A stretch of DNA of 64,000 bases from NCBI GenBank assembly GCA_948099385.1, contig CANUEZ040000028.1:496001-560000 (forward strand). The letters run 5' to 3'. The position numbers were made by a program, and so were the translations under genes. Under the pieces are notes generated by a model. The model made no database searches, was not told where the DNA came from, and worked only from the letters and a program-made list of their open reading frames with translations. Positions 1-10,512 of the stretch are shown here, one piece after another. Origin of the DNA: Fasciola hepatica (lineage: Eukaryota; Platyhelminthes; Trematoda; Plagiorchiida; Fasciolidae). Numbering within the stretch: the stretch's first letter is position 1; the number at the start of each line of letters is the position of its first letter.

Positions 1-631
1 TTTCATGAGGACAAGTGTCACATAACAGACCCACACGCACAGCTGCATATATGGGAGTGTGCATGCATATGTACACAATGACGTGTCCAGGATATTTTAT
101 GCCATCAATTATTAAGCTCCATTCACTCTTATTCGGAGTTCGGGAATATTCACACAAGTATTCGTTTATCCTGGCTCATATATTGTCTCCCTCACTCAGA
201 ATCACCTGAGCTTTCCCCGCAAAGGCGGTTAGAATGATTGTGATTAGAAGAGCACCAGTGCATGTTCATCGTAAATACCTTCCCACAGCAAGCAGAAGTT
301 CACTCCTTGGCGCGCATCAGTTTGGGAAGCAAGAAAACTAATTGCCTTTCAGCTAAGATGTAAGGTGCACTAAGAGATTTCAGACCCAAACAGCGTGTTT
401 ACTCTCAATACGAGTTAAGAGAGCGTTAGTAGAAGTCAGTTTTGCTGTATTTTTTGTCAGGTTTGGTTCAAGATAACGGAAGGTAAGGCTTCGTTCAAAA
501 ATGTACTGCATTCCGTTGGGTTATTATGATACAGACAAGTGACCTGTAACTTACCTTTTGATCACATCTAAGTTATCTTTACTCACTTTGCTCTTACTTT
601 GGACGGCAAGTATTTTCTGTGGGTCATTAGG
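1..631. other. unassigned flank
   Basis: No gene, repeat or RNA is recognised here. Short open frames exist but none shows a motif. The gypsy-like coding similarity starts abruptly near 632, so this is the flank of, or sequence replaced at, the 5' truncation of the next element. Confidence 0.4.
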
Positions 632-2690
632 TAGGACGACCATCACATTCCCAGGTCACGAAATCTCAGCCTCAGGCATACAGCCCCTGCCTGACAAGGT
701 GGCGGAAATTCGCGACCATCCTGAGCTTCACTCTTGCCGACAATTGCGCCAATTTTCTGGCCTGGTTAACTTTTAGTGCCGCCTTATCCCACACTGCGCC
801 GAAATGATGCAGCCCCTAACAGACACTTTACGTGGAGGTAAGCGGAAATTCATTTTTCCCGACACGGCGCAGGCAGCTTTTACTTTGATCAAGGAAGCTA
901 TCGCCAACATAACATTCCTTGCACATCCCGCTCCTTCTGCTCCCCTGGAATGAGGAACAGATGATTCGGACACGGCTGTTGGAGCAGTGTTGCAGCAATT
1001 CGTCTACAATTCATGGCAACCAATAGCTTTCTTCTTCAAGCGTCTCCAGCCTGCAGAATCCCGATATAGTACGTTCAGCAGATAACTACTGGCAATCTAT
1101 TTGGGTATACGACACTTCCGGCACACACTCGGGGGCCAAACGTTCACAGTGTTCACAGATCATAAACCACTAGTTTACGCCCTCCAGTCAGCTTCTGACC
1201 GATATTCGCCACTCGAGATTCGCCACTTCGACTATGTTTCACAGTTTACTACGGACATTCGACACGTCTCTGGGGCACACAATCCCGTAGCAGGCGCACT
1301 CTCACGCGTCCACAATATCGACGACCCACTACCCATGAGCATAGACCCAGAAGCAATCGCCGCAGCCCGAACAACAGATCCTGAGGTAGAGCAACTCAGA
1401 AACAGCAGCTCTCTGCACCTAGTGCCAGTGACCCTTCCAACTTCGGACGTAACTATCATTTGCCATGCGTCACAGGGTCGACCCCGACCACTAGCTCCTG
1501 CCAGCTTTCGCTGGCGAGTTTTCACCAGCCTCCACAACTTATCGCACCCTGGTATAACCGCCTCAGTGAAACTAGTCACCGAGCGGTTCGTCTGGCCTTG
1601 CGTCAAACGTGACGTACGTCTTTGGGCCCGCGCTTGTCTTCAATGCCGACGAGTTAAAATACATCGTCACACCAAATCTACGTTAGGCACATTCTGCGAG
1701 CCGGACGCACGCTTTCATCGTGTGCATATGGATCTGGTGGGGCCACTTCCGCCATCCAATGACTGCGTCTACATCCTCACTTGCGTAGATCGTTTCACTC
1801 GCTGGCCACAGGCCATACCTATTCCTCGCCCAACCTCAGAGGAAGCTGCAAAAGCTTTTCTAACCGGTTGGGTTAGTCAGTTCGGTTGCCTTGCTATCGT
1901 GGCCACTGACCGCGGTTCTCATTTTGACGGCGCCTTCCACGAGCTACTGAAAGCCTTTGGCTGCCGACACAACAAGACGACGGCCTATCGTCCTCAGGCC
2001 ATTGGCACGGTGGAGCGATTCCATCGCCAGCTGAAAGTTGCCCTTCGTGTTCGGGATAACCCATTATGGAGTGGAGTTTTGCCGATCGTTCTCTTAGGAC
2101 TGCGTAACACCGTTAAAGCCGATATGGGTGTTACGGCGGCTGAACTGGTTTATGGTTGCACACTACGACTTCCAGGTGAGTTGGTTTCTCCATTACCACC
2201 TATGAGTTTTATTAAGGGGATTACATAAAAAGGTTGTCGCACCAAATGCGGGTGATAAAGCCCACCCCATCACGAGAACAAACCCCCAGCAACTACATAC
2301 CTACCCCTCTAACGACCGCCAGCCATGTGTTTATTCGAGTAGATGCAGTGCGATCACCACTACAAGCGGCTCACTCTGGCCCAATCCGCGTCGTCCAGCG
2401 AAAAGAAAAGGAAATACGTGGTGGACGTCGAGGGCAGGAAGGAGACCATCAGCATAGACCGCCTCAAACCAGCCTTCATCGAGGCAGAACCCGCCTCGGA
2501 CAACCCTCCCAGTGCCCTCACCTGCTCACAACCTTCGGTTAGTCGTCCTGAGTCGGACCCTGTCATTCCCACTAACGACCTCTCGTTACCTGTTGCAACA
2601 CCAAACTCCACGAAAGACACAGCTGCACCCGTCAGCAGGAGAAATCGAAGATGCCGCGAGCTGCGACAGCCAACGAGGTTTTCTGAATAT
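632..2690 (+). pseudogene. Ty3/gypsy (CsRn1-like) pol fragment: RT end, RNase H, integrase
   Basis: Decayed polyprotein of a Ty3/gypsy retrotransposon. It opens in the RT thumb (PLPDKVAEI then QLRQFSGLVNF), runs through RNase H (TDHKPLVYAL near 1158) and a well preserved integrase. In the open frame at 1101-2228 (375 aa) the integrase zinc finger is H145, H149, C179, C182 and the catalytic triad is D211, D270, E305, the classic D-35-E spacing. In-frame stops lie at 774-776 and near 951 and 1084, and a frameshift near 2220-2340 separates the C-terminal tail, which continues to about 2690 with the motif RSPLQAAHSGP. Gag, protease and most of RT are missing, so the copy is 5' truncated and dead. 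It is a close relative of, but distinct from, the gypsy copies at 5-8 kb and 8.4-17.6 kb. Confidence 0.85.
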
Positions 2691-3647
2691 GTAATTCATT
2701 TCTCTAACCTCTCCATGTCCATTACTTACTCCGTGCATAGAACCCGCAATAGGCCTCAGTTACCCACATCTTGCATTATTATGACTTATAACGCATCCCT
2801 AGCGCTATATTTTCACGATATATTTTGTATTTTCACGGACCACTACCAACCAGTCGAATCCGAAACCAAACCGTATTTGCCGCGCAAACCTTTGTAATTT
2901 CAGTCGACTCAAACTATCTCTAGCTATATTGTTTTGCTTCTGACGACTCCACTCGCTTTCTTGAAATTTGTGTATAGTTCATTGTTTTGAGTAACGTTGT
3001 ACACCATGATCATGCGCTTGCGCATGCGTCTCGACCATGGTCGAGAAATATACCATTATTATTAATAATCGTATATATTTTACGTTTACTCTTCGCATTC
3101 CACTTGTACATAGTTTTATTATGTATGAATACACGACCACGTGGTCATCACGGCAATGCGCCGGTATGTCCCCCTCAGTCGAATATCCGATCGCGCCTCG
3201 AGGCACAGCTTCCTTGTGTTTCTTGCCTTCCAGATCGCCCCGTCGGACAGAACCGTAGGGAATTCCAGGACCTCGCATGGCTCAAACACAACGCTCATTG
3301 GATCGCGACTGGACTCATTTGGCGCCGTACGCTGGCTCGTTTACGAAGGCAATAACAACCACAGTTAAACGGAACTTTGGGGTATGCCGAGAACAACAAA
3401 CCCTTCAACACAATCACCACTGCCAAGTCACAAGCAGGATCTACCCAGGTCGGATAAAATTTTAAGGAGGACGCAATTTTGCGATCGAGGCACAGCGACC
3501 AGTGTGGGTCATGGAGAACGGCTTGTGCTGGCTACGCTGTTGTGTTCGACCGCGGCGGGAGGCATGGAAAACGTCTCTCGCCACCGAATCCGTCGTACCT
3601 ATCACGGGTCGAAGCCCAACTGCGTCGGCCTTCTAGGGGGAGACCCC
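2691..3647 (+). other. 3' non-coding part of the gypsy copy
   Basis: Sequence between the pol tail and the 3' LTR. No protein motif is seen. It ends in a purine-rich tract (gggggagacccc, about 3636-3647) that aligns with the polypurine tract of the other gypsy copies (gaaggaggcccc). It contains a perfect 18-bp palindrome at 3029-3046. Confidence 0.55.
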
Positions 3648-3955
3648 TGTAGTGCTACCAATAAAGCACTCGATGACGAAGACTAACAAATTTGTTTATT
3701 TGAACAATTACCGTTTTTGTTGGCGCCACTTGCTCCGCCTGTGTACGTCGCCTGCACGCCGTTGCGCTCCTCCAATACACACGTTGTCCCGCTCCAGCGT
3801 TTTGAGTTCTGCTTTGCGCGCTGCCGAATATATTCGCTATCGTGTCACAAACCGATGACCAGGGGCTATAGACTCTATACGGGAGCAGGTTCTGACTTAA
3901 CTGAGATGAATCCTAAAAACGCATGATGAGAACATTCAAAAAGCAAAAGATCTTT
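3648..3955 (+). repeat. 3' LTR of the first gypsy copy (right end approximate)
   Basis: Begins TGTAG directly after the polypurine tract, as the related LTRs in this window do, and has an AATAAA at 3660. The right end is set only by analogy with the 308-bp LTRs of the related family; no clear CA end or target duplication was found. Confidence 0.45.
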
Positions 3956-5041
3956 TCGTCTGCGATCACTCGTCTTCTTCTGATGGTGCAACACCAGTTC
4001 ATCGAAACACCGCATTTTAGGTCATATAAGTGGTAGCAAATACCAAATTACTGAGGTTTGCCGAGTCAATTGCCATGTGTCGATGGAAACCCGTACTATG
4101 TCAGCACAAATAGCTGTTTCCTATTTTGCCTCTATCGTTGTGATATGATTTGGCCGTTGTATTTTCCCCCTTATTATTTTCCAACATTACTAGCCGAAAT
4201 AAACTGATACAAACACTATATCTCGACGGTATGCACCTTCACGAGATGCTGCGAAACCATCCCCGACATAAATCCTGCTCTGTTGCAACCTTGGTTTTTC
4301 TTTTCGGAACAAATTACAGTCACTAACAGTTTCTACACCCTCCACAGCTTGAATGAAGTTGGGGTCTTTTGTACTTCAGCCGTTTTTCAGAGCACAATCT
4401 TTTGAGATCCTGAACCACGGTATTTTCTTTAATTTATGAATCGACTCCTAAGCTCCGGCGTATGATCATACGCCGCAGCTTGGCAGCTTGTTGCGTAGTT
4501 GAAGATTCTGTGCCACAGATTAGGAGCTTTTACTAACCCTGCAAGGTTCTCGAACTACGACCTTTGTCTCTCAAACTACGGAAAATACAGCAGTATTGTT
4601 GGATTAGCCCAAGTAGCACAAATCCCTACTCCGGAGGGTGTTCAAAAACGGAACGTTGGAGTGACGCAACGTTGGAATAAATTTTGCAAAATATTATATA
4701 AATAGCTATTTCATTTACTGAGCACTATAAAGCTGATATGTTCGGGAAAACTCCGGAGACAACTTAATGGGCCGGTTAGGCCCATTTGTTTCAATCATTT
4801 CCTTCGTGACTAGTGGGCTCAGTGATGGCTCTGTTCGTGTTGAGCTGGAAAGCGATTTGTTTTGCTGAGAGACGCACCCCAGTAGTAAATATCCGGATTA
4901 TTATAAGTGCAACTATCGTGAAAGTAAATTCTTATATTTATCCATGTTAAATAGAGAGCAGATATATAAAAGAGATATTTATTGAAATGAAATATTATAT
5001 AACGCATATAAATGCAGACACGCAAAAAAGAAGGGCGAAAG
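3956..5041. other. unassigned spacer
   Basis: About 1.1 kb of AT-rich sequence without recognised coding, RNA or repeat signature, between two gypsy copies. Confidence 0.4.
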
Positions 5042-5349
5042 TGTAAGGTTGAATAAAACCTACTTAGCCGTTTCCTAAGTAAACGCGTGCTTCGGTCCTT
5101 TGTACTGCGTGAACCACCTGCACATTATTCTAATGTGCGGCACTGGACGAATATGTTAACCAGAACAGTATTCTCCACACCCCGTGAGAACGAGAAGACG
5201 ATTGGGAGAGATAGTGGTTAGCGTATATTTAGGAGTGTGCGTGGGAGCGTGCGCAAGAGCAACTGTCAAATGGCGACCGCGCTTGGCAGTCGGCGTTCAG
5301 TTAAACAATAAACGTGGTAAAAGTATGAACGGAGATGGCCACCGCTACA
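5042..5349 (-). repeat. 3' LTR of gypsy copy G1
   Basis: 308 bp. Read on the minus strand it starts TGTAGCGGTGG after the tract gaaggaggcccc and ends in CTTACA. The same LTR recurs at 7876-8178, 17328-17632 and, as a solo LTR with a target duplication, at 45506-45813; the last defines both ends. Confidence 0.85.
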
Positions 5350-5922
5350 GGGGCCTCCTTCTAGAAGTCCGACGGAGTTGAGCTTCGATCGTGATGGTAG
5401 GCCGGAATTGTTGGTTGTCTAGGAACTCCTCATAACTTGCCCGTTATATTGTTGGTGACGTCGAATGACTGCCGATGAGTTTAACGGTGTCTGCACTCTC
5501 GAGGTCCTATGTGCGTAGGTCCAACTGGGTTTTGTTGCCCACGGGTCTCATACACATGCTAACCGGAAGATGCCCCGTCAGGTCTATCCAAAAGGGCGTC
5601 CAGTTTTCGTCTCCAGTACCACGCTGACGAATCGTCCCGTTGTCCAATGAGTGGTTGGCTCCTTGAACGTGCACAGGAGTCAGCGAGGCTACGGATGAAG
5701 CCAATGTGACTGTGTAGATCCGTCTTAGAGGGGGCAAGGTAAACTGGAACAAAATAGTGCCTGAGGGCGCCGACGGATGTTGGACCGTAATAACAACACA
5801 CGAATGATGTTCGTTGTTGTTGTAGTCGCTAGGCGACCAGAAGAAGACGAAATCATAACTACCGATTGTAATTTCTCGGGCCTGTTGGTCGGTAAATCCC
5901 TGGTGAACTTCCCAACTTATTG

Positions 5923-6236
5923 CTAACAGTCGGTTGTAAAAATGGTCACGAAATCGGCGAAGCGGACGGGACTTCGTAGTTGGCGACCGCGTCGGCTACT
6001 TCGCGTTGCGGGTACGGTTGTAGAATCTGATAGACTAGCTGCCGAGTCTTCACTAGGCTTAATTGGGGGTGGTTCGAGTAGTAACTCGCTCGATGCGGGT
6101 GATTGAGCGGCTTGAGTATGTGTAAATTGGCCGGGCGGCTTGCACTCCATGACGGCAGGCTTGATGGGGTCGATAGATACGGTGTCCTGCCGTCTGCTGA
6201 TATCTGTGACAGATGTTTTTGCCCTACGTTTTATCA
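5923..6236 (-). pseudogene. C-terminal tail of the gypsy polyprotein (shifted frame)
   Basis: Tail downstream of integrase, read one frame off from the main frame, which stops at 6234 just after TGPFR. It contains ISRRQDTVSIDPIKPAV, matching the tail of the first gypsy copy (VEGRKETISIDRLKPAF). The same single-base shift is present in the inverted partner copy, so it predates the duplication. Function of the tail is unknown. Confidence 0.6.
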
Positions 6237-7463
6237 CCGAAACGGGCCGGTGTATGGCGCTTGTAGTGGTGATCGAACGCCATCGACGCGAAAGAGTACG
6301 TGAGTAGCGGTTTCTAACGCAGTTGGGACATAACTTGTAGGCTGTTCCTCGCGCGGCGAACTGGCCTTGAGCACTCGCATGCGCTGCGTAAGACGCTGAG
6401 CATAGTCGCCGTAGTCGAAATCCACGGTTGATGAGGGGGCTACCAACTCCCCAGGCAAACAAAGTGTACAGCCATATACTAGTACGGCCGGTGTCGTGTG
6501 CAATTCCTCCTTAACGGTACTACGCAGGCTTAAGAGTGCTAATGGTAGTGTTTCACTCCAAAGCGGGTTACCGTTTGCTCGAAAGGCGGCTTTTAATTGT
6601 CGGTGGAAACGCTCGACCATACCATTGGCCTGAGGGTGGTAAGCTGTCGTCTTAACGTGTTGGCAACCGAGCGTAGCGAGTAGGCTGCCGAAAGCGCCGT
6701 CAAAGTGTGGACCGCGATCGGTGGTCACTATTGCCAGGCAACCGAAACGACTAACCCAACCGGTCAGAAAAGCTTTTGCGGCCTCTTCCGACGTGGAACG
6801 AGGGATAGGAATAGCCTGCGGCCAGCGAGTAAAACGATCCACGCATGTGAGTATGTAAACGTACCCAAGCGAAGATGGAAGTGGTCCTACGAGGTCGACG
6901 TGCAAATGATGAAAACGTGTTTCAGGTTCTGGGAACCTGGCTAACGCCGCCTTGGTGTGCCTACGGGTCTTAACACGTTGACACTGCAGGCAAGCACGAG
7001 CCCATTGACGGACATCTCGTTTGACATTGTGCCAAACAAAACGCCCAGTTATCAGTTTCGCCGAGGCGGTCACACCCGGATGAGCCAGATTATGGAGTGT
7101 CAGGAACGTAGGATAACGGTGGGCAGCAGGAACTACCGGCCTAGGGCGACCTTGCGACACATCGCACACGATGGTATCCTGGGAAGTTGGGATAGGTACT
7201 GCAGTTAAGCTCAAAGAACCACTATGTGGAAGTTGTTCGATACCAGGGTCTACAGTTTGGGCGTGTGACATTGCATCCAGTTCGAAGGGCTTCCTGCTTC
7301 CGAGCTCGAGGGTTTGGAGTTGTTGCTTACTTTGGTCCTGCGTTGGGGTCGTGCGGGCAATGACGGCCTCCTTTAAAGCCTCATAGCTTCGGGAAGAGAT
7401 TATTACGTCCCTTACTTGCATTGTGATCTCCGGAGGGGGGGGGGGGGGCGGCCTGCTACCCAC
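6234..7463 (-). CDS. gypsy Gag-integrase fusion frame (G1)
   Basis: 409-aa open frame. Residues 11-57 are Gag (EITMQVRDVIISS and ALKEAVIARTTPTQDQ); from about residue 60 it is the linker before integrase, then a full integrase with zinc finger H124, H128, C158, C161 and catalytic D190, D249, E284 (D-35-E). The join LELGSRKP/FELDAMSH removes the rest of Gag, protease, RT and RNase H yet keeps frame. Upstream Gag (near 7619-7449) is separated by a 14-base G run on the plus strand that puts it out of frame. Integrase would insert cDNA, but the element cannot reverse transcribe itself. Whether the fusion is made is unknown; the inverted copy differs by one residue in this stretch. Confidence 0.8.
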   Translation of the reverse strand: MGSRPPPPPPPEITMQVRDVIISSRSYEALKEAVIARTTPTQDQSKQQLQTLELGSRKPFELDAMSHAQTVDPGIEQLPHSGSLSLTAVPIPTSQDTIVCDVSQGRPRPVVPAAHRYPTFLTLHNLAHPGVTASAKLITGRFVWHNVKRDVRQWARACLQCQRVKTRRHTKAALARFPEPETRFHHLHVDLVGPLPSSLGYVYILTCVDRFTRWPQAIPIPRSTSEEAAKAFLTGWVSRFGCLAIVTTDRGPHFDGAFGSLLATLGCQHVKTTAYHPQANGMVERFHRQLKAAFRANGNPLWSETLPLALLSLRSTVKEELHTTPAVLVYGCTLCLPGELVAPSSTVDFDYGDYAQRLTQRMRVLKASSPREEQPTSYVPTALETATHVLFRVDGVRSPLQAPYTGPFR

Positions 7464-7619
7464 CTGAAACGGCTTGTGTCACTGGTTATACGGCAGTTTT
7501 CGAGTTCTAACTCGACCAGCGTGAACCAGAGTTCTGGGTCAGCAGGCGTGAATGCCGGTGTGTGCAGCGTGATCGCCCCAACGGTGGGGTCTGAGCAGGG
7601 TTTCCGTTCAACAGACATA
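7449..7619 (-). pseudogene. Gag N-terminus of gypsy copy G1
   Basis: Starts at a Met near 7619 (MSVERKPCSDPTV) and runs HTPAFTPADPELWFTLVE to RFRWVAGR, a typical CsRn1-type Gag N-terminus. The long upstream extension of the same open frame crosses the 5' untranslated region and is not taken as coding. The frame is lost at the homopolymer 7435-7448. Confidence 0.65.
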
Positions 7620-7854
7620 GCGATTACTTTATCGAATACAGACGGGAAAAGAAATCGACGACCAGTGTGGCAATATAATCTTCGCGAGAAAAAAATTCTC
7701 GACGAAATACGCACCAAAATTTTGTATGGACAAAAACAATTAGTTGGTAAGCCGACCGAAAAAAGGATCAACAGATAGGGAAAAAATAAAACACAAAATC
7801 TTACCCAGACGGGACCTTGAACGGTAGAAAACAAGGAAACTCACGTGACCTGGG

Positions 7855-7873
7855 AATCAGGTCGGGCTCATCA
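7855..7873 (-). promoter_or_regulatory. primer binding site, tRNA-Trp type
   Basis: On the minus strand, 2 bp inside the 5' LTR, lies TGATGAGCCCGACCTGATT. This matches the complement of the tRNA-Trp 3' end (TGGTGACCCCGACGTGATT, from memory of the animal tRNA) at 16 of 19 positions. tRNA-Trp priming is characteristic of the CsRn1 lineage of flukes. Confidence 0.7.
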
Positions 7874-7875
7874 AT

Positions 7876-8178
7876 TGTAAGTTTGGTTAGACCTTGCTTC
7901 TCGGTTTCCTTAGTAAACGCGTGCTTCGGTCCTTTGTACTGCGTGAACCACCTGCACATTATTCTAATGTGCGGCACTGGACGAATATGTTAACCAGAAC
8001 AGTATTCTCCACACCCCGTGAGAACGAGAAGACGATTGGGAGAGATAGTGGTTAGCGTATATTTAGGAGTGTGCGTGGGAGCGTGCGCAAGAGCAACTGT
8101 CAAATGGCGACCGCGCTTGGCAGTCGGCGTTCAGTTAAACAATAAACGTGGTAAAACTATGAACGAAGATGGCCACCG
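7876..8178 (-). repeat. 5' LTR of gypsy copy G1
   Basis: Same LTR as 5042-5349; AATAAA-containing R region in common. About five terminal bases at the outer (right) end are missing, so no target duplication can be checked. Confidence 0.8.
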
Positions 8179-8421
8179 GTTTCCGCCGCAACAGTTGCTA
8201 TCTCAAAACCAAGTTTCTTTTTCCTGTGTGATGTAACTCCCCGTTTGGGTATCGAAAGAAGTACACCAGGGAACGAATAGATTCATCCACATCAACGTGA
8301 ATTTATTGCTGGAATCACTGTCAGACATCGCCGTCATTTTCAATTAAAGTATTAGGCAAAGGCGTGAAGTTTTATCGGCCCTGCGTCAATACTGGCATGG
8401 TGTTCCTTGTTTTAGCGGTGG
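8179..8421. other. spacer between inverted gypsy arms
   Basis: 243 bp without recognised features. Together with the LTR and 5' UTR of G1 it forms the unmatched centre of the large inverted repeat. Confidence 0.5.
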
Positions 8422-8553
8422 TTCACGCCTGCTGACCCAGAACTCTGGTTCACGCTGGTCGAGTTAGAACTCGAAAACTGCCGTATAACCAGTGACACAA
8501 GCCGTTTCAGGTGGGTAGCAGGCCGCCCCCCCCCCCCCCCTCCGGAGATCACA

Positions 8554-9430
8554 ATGCAAGTAAGGGACGTAATAATCTCTTCCCGAAGCTATGAGGCTTT
8601 AAAGGAGGCCGTCATTGCCCGCACGACCCCAACGCAGGACCAAAGTAAGCAACAACTCCAAACCCTCGAGCTCGGAAGCAGGAAGCCCTTCGAACTGGAT
8701 GCAATGTCACACGCCCAAACTGTAGACCCTGGTATCGAACAACTTCCACATAGTGGTTCTTTGAGCTTAACTGCAGTACCTATCCCAACTTCCCAGGATA
8801 CCATCGTGTGCGATGTGTCGCAAGGTCGCCCTAGGCCGGTAGTTCCTGCTGCCCACCGTTATCCTACGTTCCTGACACTCCATAATCTGGCTCATCCGGG
8901 TGTGACCGCCTCGGCGAAACTGATAACTGGGCGTTTTGTTTGGCACAATGTCAAACGAGATGTCCGTCAATGGGCTCGTGCTTGCCTGCAGTGTCAACGT
9001 GTTAAGACCCGTAGGCACACCAAGGCGGCGTTAGCCAGGTTCCCAGAACCTGAAACACGTTTTCATCATTTGCACGTCGACCTCGTAGGACCACTTCCAT
9101 CTTCGCTTGGGTACGTTTACATACTCACATGCGTGGATCGTTTTACTCGCTGGCCGCAGGCTATTCCTATCCCTCGTTCCACGTCGGAAGAGGCCGCAAA
9201 AGCTTTTCTGACCGGTTGGGTTAGTCGTTTCGGTTGCCTGGCAATAGTGACCACCGATCGCGGTCCACACTTTGACGGCGCTTTCGGCAGCCTACTCGCT
9301 ACGCTCGGTTGCCAACACGTTAAGACGACAGCTTACCACCCTCAGGCCAATGGTATGGTCGAGCGTTTCCACCGACAATTAAAAGCCGCCCTTCGAGCAA
9401 ACGGTAACCCGCTTTGGAGTGAAACACTAC
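8554..9430 (+). pseudogene. gypsy Gag-integrase fusion, 5' part (G2)
   Basis: Same fusion as in G1, with integrase zinc finger and D, D, E residues intact, cut by BEL-A just after NPLWSETL. Here the C run at 8526-8540 is 15 long and the Gag frame is open through it back to 8422, whereas G1 has 14 and is out of frame. The open frame nominally continues to 9519 into the BEL LTR, which is artefactual. Confidence 0.75.
9426..9430. repeat. target-site duplication of BEL-A (left)
   Basis: ACTAC directly left of the LTR; repeated at 16128-16132. The empty site is seen in G1, where the same gypsy sequence has one copy. Confidence 0.9.
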
Positions 9431-9809
9431 TGTTACGAACGCTTGAGCAATGCGTAGCCAAATTCGCAACGGATCCCGAAATCAGAAGGCGATTATCCGT
9501 GATAATTCTACGATACTAGATTATTAAAATAAACAATGACATAAACAATATACAAACCTCAATAATACGATCACAAAGACTCAACAACGAGAAACCGAAT
9601 AGCAGCGTGTGAGCAGACAGCTTGTGCGTCACGCAGCTCCTGAGCAAGGATGTGCCAAAATAGCGCTCTGGGCGCGACCAAACAAAAATTGGTCCAGAAA
9701 AACAACCAGTTCGTAAACACAAGTCAATAGTGTATGGAAATGAGTGATGTTGGGAAAAAACACTGAATCGCGAGGGAAAAAGGGGGATTTTCCACGACCG
9801 GCTGTTACA
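9431..9809 (-). repeat. BEL-A 3' LTR
   Basis: 379 bp, TGTAACA...TGTTACA-type ends (read on the minus strand TGTAACAG...CGTAACA). Confidence 0.92.
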
Positions 9810-9832
9810 CCGCCCACCAAAATCCTCCTGGA

Positions 9833-10512
9833 TCCTTAGCAAAGTCAAATGTTCGGTATAAAGGTACTGATTCTTCCTACCTGCCTAGGCCCTGCTGTCA
9901 GTGCGCGCGTCTAATGCTCGTCGTCAACGTTCTACTACTGGTCGCACCTAATCCACTGGATACATAGACGTGAGGCTAGTCTACATCTTCCACAAGACCA
10001 AATGACCGATGGCGGGCGTGAATGGTCACATAGACGTTGTCCTCGTAAGGGGCTGTCCGGTCCCGGATGTACGCTCTTGAGTATGTGTGTGTGTGTGCGT
10101 GTGTGTGTGTGTGCCGGGGTTACAAGGAAATCACAGGTATGACTACACATCAAAGGAGGACTTTCTGCAATGTCAACAAAAGACCGCGTGGCCAGAAAAC
10201 GAGTAAATGTAGCATGTATGTGTGACCTGAGCTCCGCTACTTCCACATATGCAAGGGGCATTCGGTAGCGTCAACAAAAGGCAAACAAAGAACACTGTCA
10301 CATGTATGATGGGTTTTCGGGATGTAGAGTGCGTCGTGCCTGCGTGTATGTATCGGGATGTATAATGGAATCGCACTCATCACCACATATCGGAAAGAAC
10401 CTTCTGTAATGTCAACGAAAGGACCGCGAGCACCTTAACGTGTTTGACGGAGATTGTGTGGTATATATGTTGTTTCTTTATCCACCTCGATTACTGGTGT
10501 GAAAAAGGTTTA
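9833..10512 (-). other. BEL-A 3' untranslated region with GT/AC microsatellite
   Basis: No coding motif. Contains an interrupted (GT)n run at about 10083-10113, the counterpart of the longer (AC)n at 39856-39926 in BEL-D. Confidence 0.7.

Larger units (their letters stand above)
5042..8178 (-). mobile_element. internally deleted gypsy (CsRn1-like) element, copy G1
   Basis: Minus-strand LTR element in order: 5' LTR (7876-8178), primer binding site (7855-7873), gag start near 7619, a Gag-integrase fusion frame, a non-coding 3' region, polypurine tract and 3' LTR (5042-5349). Protease, RT and RNase H are absent, so the copy is non-autonomous. The first few bases of the 5' LTR (the TGTAG end) are missing where it meets unrelated sequence at 8179. 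From about 5077 to 7552 it is matched almost base for base, in inverted orientation, by the second copy (8422-9430 plus 16128-17600). Confidence 0.85.

Noticed and set aside
7412..7834. 140-aa minus-strand frame as a full protein
   Set aside because: Its first half is the element's 5' untranslated region; only the part from the Met near 7619 is Gag, and it ends in the wrong frame after the G run.
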